From the NCBI GenBank assembly GCA_945787305.1, contig CALZIH010000216.1:1-5238 (forward strand): 5,238 nucleotides of DNA, given 5' to 3'. A program made the translations under genes and the position numbers. Of the stretch, positions 1 to 5,019 are shown piece by piece; within the stretch, counting starts at the first letter, position 1; every line of letters starts with the position of its first letter. The notes below the pieces were generated by a model that was not told where the DNA came from, did not search any database, and saw only the letters and a list, made by a program, of their open reading frames with translations. The stretch comes from an uncultured Desulfobulbaceae bacterium. GTDB taxonomy: Bacteria > Desulfobacterota > Desulfobulbia > Desulfobulbales > Desulfobulbaceae.

Positions 1-168
1 AACCCCGAACGTCTGCAAGAGAACCTTGACGGTGCAGAGCTTTCCCTGAGCGTGGATGACATGCAAGAGATTGCACAACTGGATCGAAACCGCCGCTATG
101 TACGTGGCGATTTCTGGGAAACTCCGGGTGGCCCCTATACCGTGACCAATCTTTGGGATGAAAAATGA
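1..168 (+). CDS. Aldo/keto reductase, C-terminal fragment (5' end outside window)
   Basis: Frame 1 is open from the first base to the TGA at 166-168 and gives 55 residues beginning NPERLQENLDGAELSLSVDD. The NPERLxENL segment is the conserved adenosine-phosphate-binding stretch near the end of aldo/keto reductases; in the family the Arg and the Glu-Asn contact NADP(H). The tail, with RYVRGDFWETPGGPYTV and NLWDE, matches the C-terminal loop typical of bacterial and fungal-like members. Members are soluble (alpha/beta)8-barrel enzymes of roughly 310-330 residues that reduce aldehydes or ketones with NAD(P)H, so about five sixths of the protein, including the catalytic Asp-Tyr-Lys-His, lies upstream of the window. 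The substrate cannot be inferred. Nothing shows that the gene is broken; it is cut only by the window edge. Confidence 0.88.
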   Translation, partial: NPERLQENLDGAELSLSVDDMQEIAQLDRNRRYVRGDFWETPGGPYTVTNLWDEK

Positions 169-183
169 GCTGAAAAACATCGT

Positions 184-210
184 CCCTCACCCCCCCTGAT
201 GGGGTGAGGG
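184..210. terminator. GC-rich hairpin between convergent genes, possible bidirectional terminator
   Basis: A perfect 10-bp stem, CCCTCACCCC (184-193) with GGGGTGAGGG (201-210), encloses a 7-base loop. It starts 15 bases after the aldo/keto reductase stop and lies 34 bases beyond the VOC gene stop, where a shared terminator of convergent genes is expected. No T-run follows on the + strand. On the - strand a TTTTT (172-176 on +) follows after about eight bases, so it is not a textbook intrinsic terminator. It may instead be a small dispersed GC-rich repeat. Confidence 0.5.
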
Positions 211-244
211 GTAGAGGTGAGCAGAGAGCATATCGCTTTCTACA

Positions 245-643
245 TTATTCGTTCATTACCTTATCAAGATAGGTGATTGCCGAAATGCATGCCCCCTGAG
301 GATCCTGAATCAAACAGAACCTGCCCACATCAGGGATATCCTGGGGTTCAATCAGAACCTTACCACCAAGTTGTTTCGCTTTTTCCGCCGTTGCGTCTAC
401 ATCATTAACGGTGACGTAGGTTCCCCATGCCGGGGGCATTGCAGCTGTTTCCGGTGGGGTGGCCATCATACCACCGACCTCCCGGTCTCCGGCTTTGATA
501 ACGGTATAGGGCATTCCTTGCATGGGGAATTCTTCCATGGTCCAACCGAAAAGGCCCGTGTAAAATGTTTTTGCCCCTTCCAGATCTGAAGTCATCAACT
601 CACACCAACTAAAGGCACCGTGCAACTTATATTGATCATTCAT
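245..643 (-). CDS. VOC (glyoxalase/bleomycin-resistance fold) family protein
   Basis: This 132-residue protein is of usual length for single-chain, two-module VOC proteins. It resembles the group annotated as 'predicted enzyme related to lactoylglutathione lyase'. Module 1 (about 7-62) has FSWCELMTSD, AKTFYTGLFGW (25-35) and PYTVIKAGDREVGGMM. Module 2 (about 72-127) has WGTYVTVNDVDAT, AKQLGGKVLIEPQDIP and GRFCLIQDPQGA. Glu15 is a plausible metal ligand. However, the Glu that normally follows DPxG near the C terminus (DPxGxxIE) is Ser121 here, so canonical glyoxalase I metal chemistry is doubtful. The start is supported by GAGGAGGA at 648-655, four bases from the ATG. It is a soluble cytoplasmic protein, transcribed alone and convergent to the aldo/keto reductase. 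Its substrate is unknown; binding or modifying a small molecule is inferred from the fold only. Confidence 0.9.
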   Translation of the reverse strand: MNDQYKLHGAFSWCELMTSDLEGAKTFYTGLFGWTMEEFPMQGMPYTVIKAGDREVGGMMATPPETAAMPPAWGTYVTVNDVDATAEKAKQLGGKVLIEPQDIPDVGRFCLIQDPQGACISAITYLDKVMNE

Positions 644-669
644 AGCATCCTCCTCTTCATTGAAATTGA

Positions 670-678
670 ATCATACCA
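670..678 (-). promoter_or_regulatory. Extended -10 promoter of the VOC gene
   Basis: On the minus strand the sequence TGG-TATGAT (TATGAT complementary to 670-675) is an extended -10 element matching 5 of 6 consensus bases with the TGn motif. No good -35 lies 16-18 bases upstream, which is tolerable for extended -10 promoters. The predicted start is near 663, giving a leader of about 20 bases that contains the strong GAGGAGGA ribosome binding site at 648-655. Confidence 0.4.
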
Positions 679-990
679 GCCACCCTACATTCGTTTGTTT
701 TGCTTTTCTTGCAGGCCCCCAATGATGGCTATTGAAAACCCAACGTTCTAGTTGAGATAAACAATAGACATTCAAGGCTGAAAAACAAATAATTTGGAGA
801 GCAGAGACTCCTATTTCTTTCCACACGGCAAATAAAGCCCAACGAGACAAACGACGTACCGTACAAGGCGAAGCAGTAAACGTTCACAAGATTGGTCCAA
901 TGTTTTGCCACTGGATTTTTATAGAGAAATGTATATACATATTTAGCTCTTCTTCCCGGCAAACCATACCCACCTCACCTGTCCCCGATC
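679..990. other. Gene-poor intergenic stretch
   Basis: I see no convincing gene in this AT-rich segment between the divergent VOC and hipBA genes. A minus-strand reading frame of 77 codons crosses it (729-962). It needs a TTG start and has a composition rich in Phe, Tyr, Leu and Cys with no recognisable motif, so I do not call it. No tRNA-like or terminator-like fold is evident. The only clear structures are the short palindrome at 929-940 and, to the right, the hipBA control region. It could be the remnant of a decayed gene, but nothing in it shows which. Confidence 0.5.
929..940. repeat. 12-bp perfect palindrome ATGTATATACAT
   Basis: The twelve bases read identically on both strands and sit in a locally AT-rich stretch about 140 bases upstream of hipB. 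Such symmetry fits a dimeric regulator site, but it is alternating purine-pyrimidine AT sequence that easily arises by chance. It does not resemble the two inverted repeats nearer the hipB promoter, so its link to that operon is only positional. Confidence 0.25.
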
Positions 991-1012
991 AATGTTTAAC
1001 TTAATAAACATT
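991..1012. promoter_or_regulatory. Inverted repeat, candidate HipB operator 1
   Basis: AATGTTTA (991-998) and TAAACATT (1005-1012) are perfect 8-base inverted arms separated by six bases, centred about 50 bases upstream of the predicted transcription start. HipB-type antitoxins autorepress by binding paired palindromes in their own promoter; in E. coli the sites are TATCC-N8-GGATA. The sequence here differs, as is usual between HipB lineages, but the geometry suits a dimeric HTH protein. Confidence 0.5.
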
Positions 1013-1016
1013 AAAG

Positions 1017-1035
1017 CTTTAAAAATCATTTAAAG
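1017..1035. promoter_or_regulatory. Inverted repeat over the -35, candidate HipB operator 2
   Basis: CTTTAAA (1017-1023) and TTTAAAG (1029-1035) are perfect inverted arms around a five-base spacer. They cover the predicted -35 hexamer (1018-1023) and most of the promoter spacer, so a bound protein would block RNA polymerase. The centre is about 24.5 bases from that of the upstream repeat. An overlapping perfect palindrome, TTAAAGCTTTAA (1011-1022), bridges the two sites. Confidence 0.45.
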
Positions 1036-1046
1036 TTTACTATAAT
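1018..1046 (+). promoter_or_regulatory. hipBA promoter (TTTAAA - 17 bp - TATAAT)
   Basis: A perfect consensus -10, TATAAT (1041-1046), is preceded by exactly 17 bases and a 4-of-6 match to the -35, TTTAAA (1018-1023). Transcription would start near 1052-1054, leaving a leader of about 25 bases before the hipB ATG. The promoter is strong by sequence and is embedded in inverted repeats, which fits a repressor-controlled toxin-antitoxin operon. Confidence 0.65.
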
Positions 1047-1061
1047 AACTCTTAATATAAA

Positions 1062-1078
1062 CCTCAAACAGAGGCGAC
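1062..1078 (+). promoter_or_regulatory. hipB ribosome binding site within a small hairpin
   Basis: GAGG (1071-1074) is the only Shine-Dalgarno-like sequence ahead of the ATG at 1079, with a rather short spacing of four bases. It can pair with CCTC (1062-1065) across an AAACA loop, forming a 4-bp stem that would partly hide the ribosome site. The stem is weak, and a regulatory role is only inferred. Confidence 0.4.
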
Positions 1079-1390
1079 ATGGATCACATAGAGCAGGTAG
1101 CCCGGGAACTTGGCCTCAGGTTGCGAAAAGCCAGGATTGCGGCCAGGATGACGCAAAAGGAACTCAAGGCCAGAGCCGGGATCGGCCTCAACCGACTGGG
1201 CGACATGGAAAAAGGCAGGGCGACGACCTCTCTTGAATCCTGGCTCAAGGTCAGTGCAGTTCTGGGAATGGAAGGGGGCTGGGATGGAGTACTGGCTACG
1301 CCGGATGATCCCTTCGAAGAGTATGACCGTCGCAGGGCTGAGCGCAATGATCTTCTCAAAACCAGGGTAAGGAAGACCAGGAAAGCATGA
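1079..1390 (+). CDS. hipB: HipB-like XRE-family HTH antitoxin
   Basis: This 103-residue protein has a single Cro/C1-type helix-turn-helix at about residues 8-66: LGLRLRKARIAA as helix 1, then MTQKELKARAGIGLNRLGDMEKG spanning the HTH (helix 2 about 25-32, recognition helix about 36-43), then SLESWLKVSAVLGM. The remainder is a charged C-terminal tail ending RVRKTRKA; this region contacts toxin or DNA in some relatives, but that is not shown here. Its stop overlaps the next start as ATGA (1387-1390), the usual translationally coupled hipB-hipA order. The known role of the family is to bind and neutralise HipA and, as a dimer, to repress its own promoter; the inverted repeats at 991-1035 are the likely targets. 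The symbol is assigned from domain plus operon context, not from close similarity to E. coli HipB. Confidence 0.88.
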   Translation: MDHIEQVARELGLRLRKARIAARMTQKELKARAGIGLNRLGDMEKGRATTSLESWLKVSAVLGMEGGWDGVLATPDDPFEEYDRRRAERNDLLKTRVRKTRKA

Positions 1391-2640
1391 GCACCAGGTA
1401 TGCCGAAGAAGCACATCTCTATGTGCATGCTATCATGCCGGATGGAGGGATACTCAAAGTCGGCCGTATACTCTCAAAAAACTTGCAAAGCCCCGGTCGA
1501 CTGGAAGGATTTTTCAAATATGACCCTCAGTTCCTTGATCATCCCCAGGCCTATCCGGTTGATCCGGTCAACCTGCCGTTGATGCACAACAAGGTTTTTG
1601 CCGCCAACAATCCCAACACCGGCATTCACAGTATTTTTGAAGACTCATTGCCCGATGCCTGGGGACGCCAGATTCTTGCGCGGCAAGGGCATTTAGAGCT
1701 GAACAGATCACGCCCTGCCCACCTGCTCAGCGTTCTCCATAACAAAGGACTTGGCAGACTCCTCTACAGTGAGCAGGATAGAAAGCCGACGTTGACCAGA
1801 GCCTCTATTTCATTTTCCAAAATCACCGAAGCAATCGGCGAGGCCCGGCAGCTTGAAAAATCCCTGGATACCGATTCCAGTGACTTGAAGCACCTGTTGG
1901 CTTGCGGCAGTTCGGCAGGTGGAGCCAGACCAAAGGTCTTGACTGAAAGAGATGGGACTCTTTGCCTGGCCAAGTTGACGAGCATCAAGGATCCAGACCC
2001 GATAATTCTCGTGGCTCTTGAAAACGCAGGCATGACTCTGGCACGGCAGGCCGGTCTGCAGGTACCTCCATTTGCAGTACATACCGTTGAAAACCGAAGC
2101 ATCTTTTTAATCGAAAGATTTGACGTAACCAGGCAAAATGGCCGTAACGCCATGATCAGTTTCAAAACGATGATCGGGACAGATGATTATTATGAGGTCA
2201 GCTACTCAAATCTAGCCGAAGCAATCCGTTGGTTTTCGCATCAACCGGAAAAGGATTCCGAGCTGTTCTTCAGACAGATGGTCATCAATGTCATGCTTCG
2301 CAATACCGATGATCACCTACAGAACTTTGCCATGCTGCATACCAAAAAAGGCTGGGAGTTGAGCCCGGCCTACGACATTGTGCCCAATATCTACCAACCG
2401 GGACAGATCCTGCAAATAGGAAGCAAGCACGACAATATTGATCGCGAGGACCTCATTCAGGAAGGAAAGGCGTTTGGCTTGTCCGGTCAAAAAACGAAGC
2501 AGTTGCTCAACGATGTTGTTGAGCGTCTGGCAAACTGGCAGGAAGTTTTTGCACAGTGCGGAGTACCTATGGCGCATACCGGCAATTTAAAAAAAGATAT
2601 CAATGCGCGTTTTAAACGGATAGCCTTAACATCTCACTGA
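1387..2640 (+). CDS. hipA: HipA-family Ser/Thr kinase toxin
   Basis: This 417-residue protein is close to the 440 of E. coli HipA, with both the N-subdomain (about 10-110, including IFEDSLPDAWGRQIL at 83-97) and the HipA_C kinase domain (about 173-390). Key elements look intact: the Ser-containing nucleotide loop GSSAGGARPK (174-183), where Ser176 aligns with the autophosphorylated Ser150 of E. coli; ERFD (243-246); the catalytic stretch NTDDHLQNF (306-314) with Asp308 and Asn313; and the metal-binding Asp330 in SPAYD. E. coli HipA phosphorylates glutamyl-tRNA synthetase and halts translation, giving persistence. Other HipA lineages hit other aminoacyl-tRNA synthetases, so the target here is open. 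It is cytoplasmic, translated in a coupled way with the upstream antitoxin, and shows no frameshift, so an active toxin is expected. Confidence 0.92.
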   Translation: MSTRYAEEAHLYVHAIMPDGGILKVGRILSKNLQSPGRLEGFFKYDPQFLDHPQAYPVDPVNLPLMHNKVFAANNPNTGIHSIFEDSLPDAWGRQILARQGHLELNRSRPAHLLSVLHNKGLGRLLYSEQDRKPTLTRASISFSKITEAIGEARQLEKSLDTDSSDLKHLLACGSSAGGARPKVLTERDGTLCLAKLTSIKDPDPIILVALENAGMTLARQAGLQVPPFAVHTVENRSIFLIERFDVTRQNGRNAMISFKTMIGTDDYYEVSYSNLAEAIRWFSHQPEKDSELFFRQMVINVMLRNTDDHLQNFAMLHTKKGWELSPAYDIVPNIYQPGQILQIGSKHDNIDREDLIQEGKAFGLSGQKTKQLLNDVVERLANWQEVFAQCGVPMAHTGNLKKDINARFKRIALTSH

Positions 2641-2842
2641 TGCCGGCATTCCGATCGACATATTTTATTTTGCACTTTTATATGACTCAAAAAAAAGGTG
2701 TTGCAACATGATGCTGGCGCCCTCCGTAGCGATAGGCTAATATAGACAAGAATGGGCCTTGTAGTTTCTTTGATTGTCCTACTAAGCATCCAACTGAACG
2801 TTATCCCTAAACAAGTTACGTACTGGCATCCATAGTTATGCC

Positions 2843-2848
2843 GGGGAG
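2843..2848 (+). promoter_or_regulatory. Ribosome binding site deciding the nitroreductase start
   Basis: GGGGAG lies seven bases ahead of the ATG at 2856. The in-frame ATG at 2838 has no Shine-Dalgarno upstream (GGCATCCATAGTT precedes it) and would place this motif inside the gene, so the 2856 start is preferred. Confidence 0.6.
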
Positions 2849-2855
2849 TATATAT

Positions 2856-3650
2856 ATGATTACCATGACCGTCGACCAGGAGCGCTGCATCCAATGTTAC
2901 TCCTGCATTGCAGAGTGTCCTTTTGACCTTGTCAACCAGGACAAAGAAGGCTATCCGCAGTTGCGAAAGGCCGCTGTAAAAAAATGCATCCAATGCGGTC
3001 ATTGCATGGCTATATGCCCGACAGAGGCCCTTGACATCTCCATCTCCCCTCTTGCGGACAGTCGAAAAGTTACTCGAAAGCTCATACCAGAGCCTGAAGC
3101 CATTGAAAATTTTCTTCTCAGTCGGCGTTCGACACGCACCTATAAGAAAAAAGTCGTCGAACACGGCATCCTGGAAGACATTTTGAACACCAGCCGCTAT
3201 GCGCCCAGCGCCCATAACTGTCAGCCGGTACACTGGTTGATGGTGGAAAACCCTGAAGAAACAAGGCGTTTTGCGGAAATGGTTGTCGAGAGGATGGCAG
3301 AGTTGAAGGTTTTCCCCGGCCTGATCCGAGCCTGGAACAATGGCGACGACAAGGTCTTGCGAGGCGCACCCCATCTCGCGATTGCCCATGCCAACCCTGC
3401 CGACAGCGAACACCCTGTAGAAGACTGCACATTGGCAACCGCCTATCTGGACCTTGCCGCCCACAGCTATGGCATTGGGACGTGCTGGGCCGGATTTCTC
3501 ATGCAGATTGCCCACGATCACCCGCCCCTGACGGCAGCACTTAATCTCCCAGAGGGACACAAGGTTTATACGGCCCTGATGCTGGGCTACCCTAAAACCA
3601 GCTTCCTGCGCATTCCGCAACGCCGGGAATTGCGTGTACGGTGGAAATGA
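2856..3650 (+). CDS. Ferredoxin-nitroreductase fusion (2x[4Fe-4S] + FMN nitroreductase)
   Basis: From the ATG at 2856 the protein has 264 residues (an upstream ATG at 2838 would add six). Residues about 1-65 form a bacterial-type ferredoxin domain with two CxxCxxCxxxCP motifs: Cys11-14-17-21 and Cys44-47-50-54. The nitroreductase domain follows: LLSRRSTRTYKKK (87-99) for the FMN phosphate, YAPSAHNCQPVHW (115-127) and YGIGTCWAGF (205-214), then ALMLGYPK. The family binds FMN, usually as a dimer, and the fused clusters would pass electrons to the flavin from a ferredoxin-like or other low-potential donor; the natural substrate is unknown. Such fusions are common in anaerobes (clostridia, methanogens, sulfate reducers). 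It has no signal peptide. It seems monocistronic, 215 bases after hipA and convergent with the membrane protein gene; I found no clear promoter in 2641-2842. Confidence 0.9.
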   Translation: MITMTVDQERCIQCYSCIAECPFDLVNQDKEGYPQLRKAAVKKCIQCGHCMAICPTEALDISISPLADSRKVTRKLIPEPEAIENFLLSRRSTRTYKKKVVEHGILEDILNTSRYAPSAHNCQPVHWLMVENPEETRRFAEMVVERMAELKVFPGLIRAWNNGDDKVLRGAPHLAIAHANPADSEHPVEDCTLATAYLDLAAHSYGIGTCWAGFLMQIAHDHPPLTAALNLPEGHKVYTALMLGYPKTSFLRIPQRRELRVRWK

Positions 3651-3740
3651 TCAGTTACTCTCCATATGTATTATATACCAGCTTGCGGAGTAGTGCTGAC
3701 AGAAAGATGCAAGTTGAAGCATTCTTGACTATGGATCGGA

Positions 3741-4958
3741 CTAAAAGGAAGGCATGGGCATGGTGCCCCATTTATGTTCTTCTGAAGTACTGAAAACTGC
3801 AAGTATTTCATGATCAAAGGCATCCACATCAACAATTAAAACTGGCCGCCTCTTTGCGCCAACGGTAAAAAGTTCATCGGCAGGAAATAATTCACCCTGC
3901 CCGTTTTCCACCCGGACAAAGACAAAACGATCCACATCGTAATCCGTTTCAACATCGCCTAAGGTCATGATAAAATTATAAAAAATTCTGAAAAACTTAC
4001 CTAGCCCTCCACTGAACTTGTGTTGATGCCATTCTAGCACCTCTGGAAAGCGCTCGATGATATCATCGGAAAAGCGCCTCTCCTTATCCGTGACAAGAGC
4101 GGTCAGAAAAAAATCACCAGGAAAAATATAGGCCAGGTTAGCCTGTTCCCCTTGAGCTATGACGTTCTGAAATTTCCCGGAAGAAATCACCGCCTGATAC
4201 AATTCTGTCACCTCATCGGCTGGACGGGGAAATACAGGCAGTAAAGTGATCTGATCAGTAGGCACCACCGGTAACCTGCTTACGGTGTAGCCTCTTATTC
4301 CCATGGCAACGGAGACAGAGAGCACAAGGGTCAAAACATATGTGAATAGAAGTCCCAAAGCCTTGTTTGGAACCCAGCCAAACAAGGCATTATATATTGC
4401 CCCGCCAGGCTCTCCGGGAATAAACATCGAGGTGTTACTCATATACTTCTCATACATCCCCGGCACTTCCTGTTTCATCCGCCACTCTTCATTGCGGGCA
4501 AGGAGATAGTAAACAAAAAGCATGGTTACATACATGATAAGGATTATAAAACGTGGCCAATAGAGAAGAAGACCAAAACCGGAGATCGCAAGAAAGAGGT
4601 ATTGCGGATGCCTGATTCTTGAATAAAAACTGAACTGTACCACGCCTTTATTGGTAAATCGCCCATAATAGAGCGGAATAGCAGCGGCAAAAAAAAGCAG
4701 CAGGCCCATGACCAATAAAACCTGAAAATAGGAGATCCCTACAATGACCGGATCACGGGTAAAGACCATGTGGGGAAGAAAAAACTCTGTGGTCCAACTC
4801 AGGTAGGGAGAGTCGGCGAAAAACTGCAGAACAGGACCGTACACGGAATAAAAATAGACGGCAAATGGCGAGATCATTATTATGATCTCAATACCAATCA
4901 GACAGTATGCGGCAATGGTACCAACAACTAGTAATTTTGAATTCTTCATATTAGCCAT
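3741..4958 (-). CDS. Membrane protein with ICMT/PEMT-like methyltransferase core and unknown C-terminal domain
   Basis: From the ATG at 4956-4958 the protein has 405 residues; the frame extends to a TTG at 4976, but only this ATG has a strong ribosome binding site. Hydrophobic segments lie at about 9-37, 72-97, 119-134, 136-154 and 201-220. Between and after them is the signature of isoprenylcysteine carboxyl methyltransferase and phospholipid methyltransferase relatives: SRIRHPQYL (113-121), then ARNEEWRMKQEVPGMYEKYM (154-173) with Glu157/158 and Tyr169/Tyr172. In this superfamily these residues bind S-adenosylmethionine at the cytoplasmic face. The last 185 residues or so are soluble, acidic and unrecognised. 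Positive charges flanking the segments (cytoplasmic RIRH and EEWRMK loops) suggest this tail is periplasmic. The methyl acceptor is unknown. The gene is single, with its own promoter. Confidence 0.75.
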   Translation of the reverse strand: MANMKNSKLLVVGTIAAYCLIGIEIIIMISPFAVYFYSVYGPVLQFFADSPYLSWTTEFFLPHMVFTRDPVIVGISYFQVLLVMGLLLFFAAAIPLYYGRFTNKGVVQFSFYSRIRHPQYLFLAISGFGLLLYWPRFIILIMYVTMLFVYYLLARNEEWRMKQEVPGMYEKYMSNTSMFIPGEPGGAIYNALFGWVPNKALGLLFTYVLTLVLSVSVAMGIRGYTVSRLPVVPTDQITLLPVFPRPADEVTELYQAVISSGKFQNVIAQGEQANLAYIFPGDFFLTALVTDKERRFSDDIIERFPEVLEWHQHKFSGGLGKFFRIFYNFIMTLGDVETDYDVDRFVFVRVENGQGELFPADELFTVGAKRRPVLIVDVDAFDHEILAVFSTSEEHKWGTMPMPSF

Positions 4959-4960
4959 AC

Positions 4961-4968
4961 TTCCTCCC
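4961..4968 (-). promoter_or_regulatory. Ribosome binding site deciding the membrane-protein start
   Basis: On the minus strand GGGAGGAA lies immediately ahead of the ATG at 4958, with GGAGG four bases from the start codon. The in-frame ATG at 4970 overlaps this motif, and the TTG at 4976 has no equivalent site. The start at 4958 is therefore the best-supported one. Confidence 0.6.
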
Positions 4969-4991
4969 ATTGCCAACCTATCTATTGAATT

Positions 4992-5019
4992 ACCATAAGA
5001 TTAATCCGAGACCTGTCAA
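4992..5019 (-). promoter_or_regulatory. Promoter of the ICMT-like gene (TTGACA - 16 bp - TATGGT)
   Basis: Minus-strand reading gives a perfect -35 hexamer TTGACA (complement of 5014-5019), a 16-base spacer and TATGGT (complement of 4992-4997, 4 of 6 matches). Transcription would start near 4985, about 27 bases before the start codon at 4958. The -35 overlaps the left outer arm GACCTG (5010-5015) of the neighbouring inverted-repeat element. Confidence 0.55.

Noticed and set aside
729..962. 77-codon minus-strand reading frame in the intergenic gap
   Set aside because: It requires a TTG start, has no domain or motif I recognise, and its Phe/Tyr/Leu/Cys-rich composition is typical of translated AT-rich noncoding DNA.
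1064..1428. Minus-strand frames of over 110 codons across hipB
   Set aside because: Both are antisense shadows of the HTH antitoxin gene, without plausible domains or supporting context.
2640..2649. ATGCCGGCAT palindrome right after the hipA stop as a terminator
   Set aside because: A 10-base palindrome leaves only about three pairs once a loop is allowed, and the T-rich stretch begins too far downstream (about 2661).
2699..2708. TGTTGCAACA palindrome upstream of the nitroreductase
   Set aside because: It is short and isolated, with no recognisable promoter nearby, so an operator role is not supported.
2634..3620. 328-codon minus-strand frame opposite the nitroreductase
   Set aside because: It lies antisense to a gene with clear ferredoxin and nitroreductase motifs, and its own translation has no recognisable family features, so it is a shadow frame.
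3651..3740. Terminator hairpin between the convergent nitroreductase and membrane-protein genes
   Set aside because: Only 4-bp pairings such as CAGC/GCTG and ATGC/GCAT with long loops and no T-run were found, too weak to call.
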